A stretch of 64,000 bases of DNA from Zingiber officinale (lineage: Eukaryota; Streptophyta; Magnoliopsida; Zingiberales; Zingiberaceae). The stretch is taken from assembly GCF_018446385.1 (NCBI RefSeq), contig NC_056000.1:75402688-75466687 (forward strand), read 5' to 3'. The stretch's first letter is position 1. Each line of letters starts with the position of its first letter. The notes beneath the pieces are model-generated. The model saw nothing but the letters and a program-made list of their open reading frames with translations, was not told the origin of the DNA and searched no databases. The translations under genes and the position numbers were made by a program. Positions 12,552 through 23,052 of the stretch are shown piece after piece.

Positions 12552-14326
12552 CTGAACCTTCAAACTCGTTTGGTGGCCACCAACCATCACCTAATATGTT
12601 AGTTATGCAGTACTTGTGTGCATCTTTCTTCTCAGACTGCCAAACGTCTGTGTTCGTCAAGACACTTATTTCAAGCTATATTTGTGTGTGAACTTTGCTG
12701 GTAAATAAGCGTTGCATCTGTGTTAATTGACATAAGTGTTGTAGATAAATGTTCTCTTCCATTTAGTAGAAAAAGAGAAGATCGATCCCCTATCAATGTT
12801 TTAATAAAGACTAACATAACTTAAACTTTTTTTCTATATAACTTGAATACTTCGATGGAATACTTTGATGGACCTGCTACTATTAATATAATAACTCTGT
12901 CAGCACCATATAGGCTCCTCATTACCTCAGGAATGCAATAAACACATGAAGAGAGGTTTAGAAACTCGCATCTATATAGAGATGGGATGTAAAGAACACA
13001 TTTTTAAAGATGTTTGGTAGTATTCATTGGGAACAGTAGTGTTACATCTTGAATCTTGAAATGTATAAAAGATATTATTAGGCAGTTGTTCTAGATGTTC
13101 ATTATAGCGAAATACACCCTTTGATAAATTTAAAATTATAGTGCGCAACTTGACAACCGTCCTGATAAATTTATTTTAAGATAAAGATGATAAAGGAATG
13201 GCATACCTTCTTACCTGTTTATTCCCGGAAGAAATGCAACGTGATTGATTATAAGATTAAAAAGATAAAATTGTCATCAACGGTCTTTTGAAGGAGATAA
13301 ATTATGAAAATCATTTGTTTTATAGTAATTTTCTAATAGCGAGAACATGATGATTATTGATTCACATGGAAATTGTGTGGCAACAATAATTTTTGTACCA
13401 AAAGGTCAAACAAGTGCATTTGAGTGTGTCTGGATATGCCTTTTAGACAACATCTGGTCCACATTCTTATCCCATTCCTGAAAGCATAATAAAGTGGAAA
13501 CAATGCCAACCCACACTTTCCATTCTCCCTTCCTTTTCTATTTATTTGGACTTCAAACCCAAATTCCTTCTAAGATGAACAGGTAATTGAACTTCAAATC
13601 AAGGGTGCTAAGGTTTCAACCATTATTTCAATATCTTGCCATCATTTTAATGCAAGATGTCAATAATGGATTGAAAATTAAAAGATAAAAGAGATGAAGC
13701 AAAGCAAAAAGACATTATGATGCTGAATATTATTGAGATGCTGAATATTATTGAGTTTTAAGAATTTATCAAAATGATAATGGGATTTAAAACTACACTT
13801 CAAACTTGACTTGTATCAGTATCTCATTATCTTCTTGATTAGAAATAATAATCTAATCACGATTTTCATTGCCTTAAACTAATGAGTATATCATTAGCTA
13901 AAGCCTAGAATTATGAACCAAACAGTTTCATGTGACATTGAAGACAAGTAGCTTTACGGGGCTTTTAACATTAATATGACAACACAATGACAAGATCAGC
14001 TAGCGCTCACAAAAGCATGTCTGAGTTCACTACCGTAATGCTCAGTAAGCTGTTAAATATAGTAGCTAATGCACAGAAAGGTGTATCGGAAACAGCTTGA
14101 GGGAGGCCATTAAATGGCATTTCAAATCAAGTGAAACTCGCTCTTAAGCACCAACAGAACATCATTCAAACTTACTACTTTTCTCTTATCTTGGCAATCA
14201 AAGTGACGATCGTAAATACTGCTTCATAGAAGTGATATTTGGCATGTTCAATGATCATTCTGGCTATGCTCCAAATGCTTTGTATCTCTGTAGCACACAG
14301 TGGAAGAGCAGCTATCGAAACATCTT
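12552..14326. other. Convergent intergenic region between BI-1 and the PXC3-like gene
   Basis: It contains the 3' untranslated ends of both convergent genes and AT-rich sequence. A short direct duplication 'gatgctgaatattattgag' lies near 13720-13755. No coding potential or recognisable mobile element is seen. Confidence 0.5.
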
Positions 14327-17112
14327 CTAGTAATCTTTTGATTCGAGCAGCATCTCAATTACCTTTTGCATCTTTGGCCGATTTGCCGGTGTCTTATCAG
14401 TGCAGAGCATCGCGATCTTTAAAACTGCTAGCATTTGTTTCCTCCAAGCAAATGAGTATGTACTGAGTCTTGCATCCATAATTTGTTCTGGGGTCTCACC
14501 TCGCTCAGATGCACTATGAACCCATTTGACCAGATCAATGCCCTCGCCGAAGATCTCATCAACCGGTAACTTGGATGTTAAGATCTCAAGCAACACCACT
14601 CCGAAACTATAAACATTTCCAGATACAGTAACTTGCATCGTATAGGCGTATTCTGATAAAAAAAAAAGGAAGAAACAAAACAAATGCAACAATGCATCAG
14701 TTCCATGCAATTGTACCAAGCGATGAACAAGAAGTAAAAAGAAAAGAACGTATTTCTTAAGTTACCAGGAGGTATGTAACCAAAGGATCCTGCCAATGCA
14801 CTGATGCTCGCAGTTCCTTTCAACGGGTCCAAAAGCATCGCTATCTCAATCTCCCTGATCAATGGATTAAAATGTGAATCGAGAAGTATGTTACTCGAAG
14901 AAATATCCAAATGAATAACCGCAACATGGTGAAGAAAAGCTAATCCTTCAGCAACTCCAACTGCAATAAAAAACCTTCTAGGCCAGTTGGGCTCATATTC
15001 AGATTCCGCTGTATCATGAAGAAGATTCGCTAATGTTCCGTTCGGCATATGATGATGAAGCAGGAGTGCAACGTCCTCGTAGATGACATAGCCAATAGGC
15101 CGCATCAAATTGGCATGACAGAGGTTTCCGAACCTCTCGAGCTCTCTGATCATTTTGTTCTGATGGTGTGTCACAGTTTTGTCTACAGATTTCAGCATAC
15201 TCACCGAAACTACTAGCCCCGAAGGCATGACAGCTTTGTACATAGTGCTGAACGTGCCACTGCTGACCTTGTTCGAATCATCCAGCGTTGCTTTGACTAT
15301 ACTCACAAAGTCTATCGCTTGTTGCAAACTCTCGACAAACACATTTCCAGCTGCTATCTCTGGATGAGTCATAACTATATCTCCTGCAACTTTATTTGCC
15401 TTGGCATCCATCTCTTGTTTCTCTCTTAACATAAAGAAGCCCACAACAACTGATACCGTAACGAAGACAGTTAAACCGGAACCAACTACAGCAAGTATTA
15501 CCTTGTACGAAACCTTGTGGCGATCTGAAGTATAGTCTGAACCAAACAGAGTTCCACAATCTGAAGTCAGCGGATCGCCACATAGCCTTTCATTTCCTTG
15601 GAAGCTTGACTGAGGACTCTTCTGAAAGGGTCCAAAAAGTGGTATTTGGCCACTTAACTGGTTGTTTGAGAAATTGACCTCAATTAAACTTAGCATACCT
15701 TTGAGATCTGTCGGAATGTATCCAGAAAGTTGATTGTTGGACACATCCAAAGCCACTAGCTTATCGAGTTTACCCAGTTCCCGAGGAACTTGCCCTTGGA
15801 GATGATTGAAGCTGATATTGAGAGCAATTTGCAAGTTTTTGATCTTACCAATCTCAGGCGGGATGACACCAGAGATATAATTACTCCCAATCTGTAGCTC
15901 AAGCAGCCTGTTACAATTTCCAATCCCTTGAGGGATCTCCCCACTGATGAAGTTGTGATCCAGATGCAAGAATTGCAATCTCGACGTGTCGCAAAGGTCC
16001 TCAGGCAAGCTTCCATTGAATTGGTTGTAGCTGAGATCAAGTTTGCTAAGGTTCCTGCACCTCAGCATCGACCTGGGAAATTTGCCCCCAAGGTTGTTAC
16101 CGGAGACGATGAATTCTTGAAGGCTCTTGAGCTCCCCAAGCTCATCAGGAACAGTCCCAGTAAAACCATTATAGGCCAAGTTTAAAAGAGTGAGATTCAA
16201 GCATTGTGCAAACTCTGGAGCAATCTCACCAGAGAGATGATTGTCGTCAGCCTCGAAGTATGTAAGGCTACTCATATTGCCGATCGAAACAGGAATGCTC
16301 CCGATGAGATTGTTATTCCCAACACGAAAATTCGAGAGATGTTTACAGTTGCCAATCGACTCAGGGAGGCTGCTGTTCAATCTGTTCATTGTCAGCACCA
16401 ACACTTCCAAGGTTCCTGACCGGAAGATGTTGTCGGGAATCCCTCCTTCGAGTTGATTGGAATGCAGATTGAGAACTTTCAGTTGGGAGATCAAGCCCAG
16501 ACGTTCGGGAATAACACCAACAAAGCTATTCTCATAGGCCGAGAGCACCCTCAGATCGCCGAGATCGCCCACCCATCCGGGAAGGGAACCACTGAGCTTG
16601 TTCCCAGAAAGAAGCAGATCCTGCAATCTCTCTAGGTTTCTCAGATCATCAGGCACTTCACCCGAAAGCAAATTATTTGAAAGGTTCAATGATCTGAGGT
16701 TAATTAGACTGCCAATTGAAGGGGGAATCGAGCCCTCAAACTTGTTCATGGACAGATCAAGGAACTCGAGCGCCTGCAACTTCCCGATAGCCCAAGGAAT
16801 GGGTCCGCGGAGCATGTTGCTCGAAAGGTCCAAGAACTTGAGAGATGTTAGCTTGGAAACGAGAAAGATGTTACCTTGGAGGTTGCGGTGGGGCAGCTCG
16901 AGCTCCTCGACGGAGCCGTTGTCACCGCTGCACACGACGCCGCGCCACGAGCAGTAGTCGGAACTGCCGGAGTCCCAACCCGCAGAGGGAAGCTCCTTCT
17001 GGAGGCCCGCCATGGTGGCCTCGTCGGCTAACCGCGCGGCGGTGCTCAAAAAGCCGGTTAGCGCGAGGTGAGCGAGCACAAGAAGGGAGAAGACGCGACC
17101 GCAGCTTGCCAT
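14327..17112 (-). CDS. PXC3: LRR receptor-like pseudokinase, PXC3 type
   Basis: Two exons on the minus strand, 17112-14766 and 14652-14327, split by a 113-bp GT-AG intron inside the PPEYAYT motif. They give 890 residues, the same as Arabidopsis PXC3 (At2g41820), to which it is similar along its length. In order: a signal peptide (residues 1 to ~28), an N-terminal LRR cap with DYCSWRGVVC, about 20 LRRs, one membrane span (~535-560) and a kinase-like domain (~605-885). The kinase-like domain lacks key catalytic features. The usual VAIK lysine is Ser (VVSVSMLKS, near residue 635), HRD reads HLD (VIHLDISSSN), and DFG is replaced by REIE. HLD and the DFG loss are family features, while the Lys-to-Ser change goes further. 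Known role of the group: PXY-correlated receptors linked to vascular development. The frame stays open 97 codons upstream of the chosen ATG, but the signal peptide marks 17112 as the start. Confidence 0.93.
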
Positions 17113-18063
17113 TGGCAACGTATGGAGCACAAGATCTACCAAGCTTTGATTTTTTTTTTTTTTGTTGTCGTTGTTGTTCCAGAAATTCAAGCACAAGAAC
17201 AGTGTGTCTCTTTCCCTTTCAATCCAAGCAAAAAAGGAAGGATCTGATGGGTTAAGCCTCCTCGAGCTGAACCTAAATCCATCGCAGCAAGGGCGCACAC
17301 CTCCATCGCTTACAGAATCCTCACCACAGTGGTGAGTGGCGGAAGAACAAACAAGAACTCTCTGACAAGTTGTGCAGTAAAAGTTGTGGTCTTGTGGAGA
17401 CACAGGGAAGGGGACCGGAGAGAGAGAGAGAAACAGAATGGAGGTCGGAGTTGAAGTATCGAGTGTGGCGGAGGAGGAGGAGGAAGCGGCCTCGGATCAC
17501 AAGGCTCTCGTGTTCATCTGGTGCGTGAGTTGGTAAGGAAGCAGCAGAAGACTGACCCTGCTCTGCTGCTCCTGCTGCTGCTGTTGACGACAAGACCTCC
17601 TTCTCAGCCCAGGTCGCTTTTGATTCTCTCTCTCTTACTTTACTCTCCTTTCTCATATATATTATAATAATATTATACACAGTTTTGAGGGTTAAAAAAA
17701 CAAGTGAAGTATTTTTTTTAATATATAATTTTGAGGGTCAAAGAAAGGTGAAGTATTTTTTAAAATTAATTTAAATATTTGAAATATAATTTATCTATCA
17801 TATAAATTTAAAACTTAATTTATACATATTTAAAATATTCATTCTTATTATTAGAATTCGGGATTAAATTGATATATTTTGAATAAAGTCATGGGTTGGT
17901 GGAGTTTTTTTCTAACACTGTATGATCTTATCATATTATAATAAGTTTTTCATTTTATAACTAATTAGGTACCCTGGATCATGGAGATTTTATTTTGGAA
18001 ACTAAGATAGGTTAAGGATGAAGTGATAGAGGTTTTTTAATGGATAATCAAGGGATTATAGAG
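17113..18063. other. 5' region of the PXC3-like gene and upstream intergenic DNA
   Basis: On the minus strand this is the leader and promoter side of the receptor gene. It includes a poly-A/T run (17150-17163), a CT-rich stretch (17420-17440) and a CTG-rich stretch (17560-17585), then AT-rich sequence from 17640. No further gene is seen. The open frame 17113-17403 continuous with the receptor is treated as leader. Confidence 0.5.
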
Positions 18064-18845
18064 TGTTGTAATTAAAGAATGTTTATATATTTTTACAATG
18101 ATATGATATTGTCTATTTTGGATCTAAGTTCTCATGAATTTACTATTGAGCTATATCCAAAATGTCTTATACCAATGAAGATATCATACATTCCTTTTAA
18201 ATCATGATCTTTCTCAAATTTTTTCAATATGAGACTTTAATTATATCCTAACAATGCTCCCCTAAAATAAAGAACCATTATTACTCTCATGGTCTGGGCC
18301 TTTCCGTGAGTATCCCGTCACTCTTGACTTGCTCCCAGCCTCTCGCCAGTATTCGATCACCTTGACCTACTTCGGTCTCTCCATGAATATTTGGTCACCC
18401 TGACTTGCTCCGGATCTCTCCGTAAGTATCAGGACATCCTGATTTACTTCGGGTTTCTCCGCGAGTATCCGATTACCTTGATCTACTCTGGACTTCCCCG
18501 TGAACATCCGATCACCCTGACCTGCTCCAGACCTCCCCGTAAGAATCCGGATCGGGTTATTCTTGACCTGCTTCGGGTCTCCTCGCGAGCATCCTATCAC
18601 CCTGACCTGCTCGAGCCTTTCGGAACTTCATTCAAGGCCACCTCACATGACATCTGATCTGGACTATAGCTCTGATACCATTTGTTGTGACCAAAGAATG
18701 TTCACATATCTCCACAATGACATGATAGAGTCCAAGAGTAAAACCATGAGGGTTTAGACGCAAAGTGGACAATATCATGCATCCTTTTTAAACCCATGAT
18801 CTTCCCCAAAATTTTCTAATGTGGGACTTTAATTGTATCCTAACA
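18064..18845 (-). mobile_element. TRIM element (terminal-repeat retrotransposon in miniature)
   Basis: Two direct repeats, 18064-18253 and 18683-18845, both begin TGTTG and end CTAACA. Next to the right repeat, on the minus strand, is a perfect Met-tRNA primer site (plus strand 'gctctgatacca', 18669-18680). Next to the left repeat is a minus-strand polypurine tract (revcomp of 'atgctcccctaaaa', from 18254). Flanks TAGAG and TTGAG look like a 5-bp target duplication with one change. The ~415-bp interior has no protein coding. It carries about seven degenerate ~40-bp units built on 'atcaccctgacctgctccgg' (18300-18615). The terminal repeats have diverged, so it is not recent. Non-autonomous, whole in structure. 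Confidence 0.85.
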
Positions 18846-19019
18846 TTGAGAATTTTTCCTCCTATAAAAAATGGCCTAAAAATGCTAGATGTCTAGATGA
18901 GTCTCTATTAGAGTTTCTGATTTACTTAAATGGTCAATAGAAAACTTTTATGAAGTCGGTCATTCCAAAGTTAGTTGGTTCAGAAAAATTGAATACATTA
19001 TGTCAATTTAAATTAAAAA

Positions 19020-19731
19020 AGTGTGATAGATGATCTTGTTCGGAAGTTGAGCAAACAAAGGGGTCGATAGTGTAGCTAGAATATTGACAGAGGAGAAACT
19101 TCGGGCTGGGAGCTACAAATTTACGCATACCATAGACAGAGCCAGGGGTCCCTGGTGCAGATACTCCGATACTCAAATCAGAATAGTATCCAAGTGAAAA
19201 TGGAGAAAAAGATGAACAATAAAACAATATAATTTGAGTGTCTTTAGATGCGTCCGCCTACCTGACCAATTGAGAGGATCCTTTTTTATATCGTCTCTCT
19301 AACCTCTGTAATAATGAGACGATAGAGAATATCTGGTATCATAATATATTGTATTGAGTATGTATGTAGTCCGTCCTTCGGCAGAGGAAGGTTCAATTAC
19401 GTGTATATGCCAGAATAAGAGAATATTCTTTGGTGAGTAGATGTTATTTTCTGACAAGTTGTTACAATTTCCTGACAATGTTGTCTCTTAGAAGAGATGT
19501 GATCGGCTCTAGGTTCGGGCGGATGCATGCTGAGAGACTTTCACAAGAGAAGTGGGGAAATAAGTTCCGTATGTCCAACCGACTCTAGGATCACCCTAGT
19601 ATATGTTGAGAGATTTGCACAGGAGAAGTGGAGAGTTAAGCCCCATATGTCCAGTTGGCTCTAGGACCCGGCTGACTGTATGCTGAGAGACTTGCAAGGA
19701 GAAGTGAGGGGTTGAATCCCGTATGCCACAG
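19020..19731 (-). repeat. LTR-like tandem unit, copy 1 of 3 (~678 bp)
   Basis: First copy of a ~678-bp unit that starts near 'acaaaggggtcgatagtgta' and ends near 'gaatcccgtatgccaca'. On the minus strand it reads like an LTR, with a TATA-like box (revcomp of 'ttttttatatcgtctc' near 19285) and a leader carrying 'cttgagt..cggagt'-style sequence. At its right end are subrepeats ending in 'tatgctgagagacttgcaag'. A diverged copy lies at 35890-37201. Probably a Ty3/gypsy-type LTR fragment; no protein domain confirms this. Fossil. Confidence 0.7.
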
Positions 19732-20358
19732 ACAAAGGGGTCGATAGTGTAGCTAGAATATTGACAGAGGAGAAACTTCGAGCTGGGAGCTACAAATTTA
19801 CGCATACCACAGACAGAGCCAGGTGTCCCTGGTACAGATACTCCGATACTCAAATCAGAATAGTATCCAAGTGAAAATGGAGAAAAAGATGAACAATAAA
19901 ACAATAGAATTTGAGTGTCTTTAGATGCGTCCGCCTACCTTACCAATGGAGAGGATCCTTTTTTATATCGTCTCTCATAACCTCTGTAATAATGAAGCAA
20001 TAGAGAATGTCTGGTATCATAATATATTGTATTGAGTATGTACAGCAGTCCGTCCTTAGGCAGAGGAAGGTTCAATTACGTGTATATGCCAGAATAAGAG
20101 AATATTCTTTAGTGAGTAGATGTTATTTTCTGACAAGTTGTTACGATTTCCTGATAATGTTGTCTCTTAGAAGAGATCCAATCGGCTCTAGGTTCGGGTG
20201 AATGCATGCTGAGAGACTTTCACAAGAGAAGTGGGGAAATAAGTTCCGTATGTCCAACCGACTCTAGGATCGCCCTAGTATATGTTGAGAGATTTGCACA
20301 GGAGAAGTGGAGAGTTAAGCCCCATATGTCCAGTTGGCTCTAGGACCCGGCTGACTGT

Positions 20359-22375
20359 TGTTAGGATCGTCGTACTCGGCGAGAGAGGGGGGGTGTGAAT
20401 AGCCGACCCCAAATTCTTCGCGTTTCTTCCTACAATTAGGGTTAGCGCAGCGGAAATAACTAAATAGAAATGCAAAAAGGAAAGATCAAACCTCAAACTC
20501 GAACTCAACGATGTAACGAGGTTCGGAGATGAAACTCCTACTCCTCGGCGTGTCCGTAAGGTGGACGAAGCCTATCAATCTGTCGGTGGATGAGTCCCCG
20601 GAAACCCGGCTAATAAGAACTCCTTCTGGGTGGAGAAACCTCACCATAAACTCTTGCAATAGCAAGATCAGAGTACAAGTACAAGAAGCACAACAAGATA
20701 CAAATATAAAGATGAATGTAACAACTCTTGCTTGCCTTCTCGTCGTCGACTGAAATCTGTAAATGAAGCACCAACTTCACAGAATCACAGCAGCAGCTGA
20801 AACCAGTCGAAGAAGTCGAGAAAGCTCACGCGAAGCTTCGGAAGCGAGCTTAACAAAGCTCTAGAACAACAGAAGCAATAACTTGCAGAAGCAAGAAGAA
20901 GATCAAGAAGAAGCAGAAGCTTCGGAGAGAAGAGCAGAAGCTTCGGAGAGAAGAGCAGAAGCAAACTGTAGTAGCCCTCGATCTCCTTTTATAACCTGCA
21001 TCCACCTGCGAAGAAGAAGCCAGAAGACAACAGAAGACAGAAGACCGTTGTGAGCCAACGGATAGTTCTGGACCGATCAGGCTCCAACCTGATCGGTCCA
21101 CACTGTCCCTGATCGGTCTTGGGGACCGATCAGGATAAGCCTGGACCGATCAGGCTATGTCCTGATCGGTCCAGGAAGACCCTGATCGGTCCTGGGGACC
21201 GATCAGAGCTTCCTCTGATCGGTCCAGGGACCGATCAACATGCATGTCCCTTCCTTTTTCTCCCGAACTTCTTGCCTTCTGATCGTTGTTTCCTGATCGG
21301 TCTGCAGACCGATCAGATAACACTCAGTAGGCTACTGTTTGGTTACTGATCGGTCACCAGACCGATCCAGATACCCAATGTATCACTGGATCGATCCACT
21401 GATCGATCCAGAGCTTGGTTTTTGCCCAAACCAAGTCCCAAGCCTTCCAAACCAACATCCGGTCAACCTTGACCTGTTGGTACATCATGCTTAGCATCCG
21501 GTCACTCCCTTGACCTGCTAAGACTCCCCACCAAGTGTCCGGTCAATCCCTTTGACCCACTTGGACTTTTCTCTTCGTGCCAAGTATCCGGTCACTCCCT
21601 TGACCTACTTGACCTTCTCAACACCAGATGTCCGATCACCCTTGATCCATCTGGATTTTCCCTTGCCCGGCTTCACTCACCAGGACTTTCAACTAGCTTC
21701 ACTCACTAGGATTTTCACCTGGCTTCACTCACCAGGATTTTCAATCTGCCCGGCTTCACTCACCAGGACTTTCCAACTCCCTGGCTTCACTCACTAGGAC
21801 TTTCCCATTGCCTGGCTTCACTCACCAGGACTTTCCCACTGCCTGGCTTCACTCACCAGGACTTTCCACATCCGGTCCAGAGAACGAGCTACCGAGCCCT
21901 CTCTGACCACAGTTCGGGGAACGAGCTACCGAGCCCTCTCCGACTTCCCATGTGTCAAGCTTCCATACTTGGACTTCTTCGTGCCAAGTCTCCATACTTA
22001 GACTTTTCCCGTGCCAAGCTCCATGTTTGGACTTTTCACCATGCCAAACTCCCTGCTTGGACTTTTCACCATGCCAAACTCCCTGCTTGGACTTTTCCCA
22101 TGCCAAGCTTCCTGCTTGGACTTTTCCCGTGCCAAACTCCCTGCTTGGACTTTTCTGAGTCAGGTCAACTCACCTCGGGTCAACCAGGTCAACCTTAACC
22201 ACAGGTTGCACCCACAATCTCCCAAGCTTGTATCCTTGTAAAACATCAAGATACAACTTTTCTGTTCACGTCAAACATTGTCAAACATAACTCGTCAAAC
22301 ATCAAAACACAACTCGAGTCAAGTCAACTCGAGTCTGGTCAATCAGGTCAACCTTGACCTAAGGTTGCACCAACA
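20359..22375 (-). mobile_element. Solo LTR, 2,017 bp, with perfect 5-bp target duplication
   Basis: It begins TGTTAGGATCG and ends TTGCACCAACA, and is flanked on both sides by ACTGT (20354-20358 and 22376-22380). The undisturbed site exists in copy 1 (near 19670), which proves the insertion. Read on the minus strand it starts TGTTGGTGCAACC and ends with the 'ttcacaccccccctctctcg' type 3' end, so it is a long Copia-style LTR in minus orientation. It contains three internal repeat zones: inverted 'ctgatcggtcc'/'ggaccgatcag' motifs (21070-21420), 'ggcttcactcaccaggactt' units (21660-21870) and 'ccatgccaaactccctgctt' units (21950-22160). No internal coding region remains. Fossil. Confidence 0.92.
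21070..21420. repeat. Dense inverted GATCGG motifs inside the solo LTR
   Basis: Many copies of 'cctgatcggtcc' and its complement 'ggaccgatcagg' alternate at short spacing. Neighbouring copies could pair, so the strand can fold into hairpins or a cruciform. This lies in the part of the LTR expected to hold its promoter and enhancer (U3). Confidence 0.85.
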
Positions 22376-22432
22376 ACTGTATGCTGAGAGACTTGCAAGG
22401 AGAAGTGAGGGGTTGAATCCCGTATGCCACAG

Positions 22433-23052
22433 ACAAAGGGGTCGATAGTGTAGCTAGAATATTGACAGAGGAGAAACTTCGAGCTGGGAGCTACAAATTT
22501 ACGCATACCACAGACAGAGCCAGGTGTCCCTAGTGTAGATACTCCGATACTCAAATCAAAATAGTATCCAAGTGAAAATGGAGGAAAAGATGAACAATAA
22601 AACAATAGAATTTGAGTGTCTTTAGATACGTCCGCCTACCTGACCAATGGAGAGGATCCTTTTTTATATCGTCTCTCATAACCTCTGTAATAATGAGGCG
22701 ATAGAGAATGTCTGGTATCATAATATATTGTATTGAGTATGTACAGTAGTCCGTCCTTAGGCAGAGGAAGGTTCAATTACGTGTATATGCCAGAATAAAA
22801 GAATATTCTTTAGTGACTAGATGTTATTTTCTGACAAGTTGTTACGATTTCCTGACAATGTTGTCTCTTAGAAGAGATCCAATCGGCTCTAGGTTCGCGC
22901 GAATGCATGCTGAGAGACTTTCACAAGAAAAGTGGGGAAATAAGTTCTGTATGTCCAACCGACTCTAGGATCGCCCTAGTGTATATTGAGAGATTTGCAC
23001 AGGAGAAGTGGGGAGTTAAGCCTCATATGTCCAGTTGGCTCTAGGACCTGGC
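22433..23052 (-). repeat. LTR-like tandem unit, copy 3 of 3 (left part; continues at 32804)
   Basis: Third copy, interrupted by the Copia element at 23053-32803 and resuming at 32804-33230. The right part carries extra 'tatgctgagagactt' subrepeats and then the flank 'tcattttgactatcgaccca'. This is similar to 53930-54000, so both mark the same end of the LTR family. Fossil. Confidence 0.8.

Larger units (their letters stand above)
19732..22432 (-). repeat. LTR-like tandem unit, copy 2 of 3, split by a solo LTR
   Basis: Second ~678-bp copy, in two parts: 19732-20358 and 22376-22432. It was interrupted by the solo LTR at 20359-22375. It is closer in sequence to copy 3 than to copy 1 (for example around 'tgtacagcagtccgtcctta'). 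Fossil. Confidence 0.8.

Noticed and set aside
21119-22241. Repetitive small proteins (for example Pro/Asp or Cys-Leu-Asp-Phe repeats)
   Set aside because: They are translations of tandem repeats within a solo LTR, in several frames and both strands.
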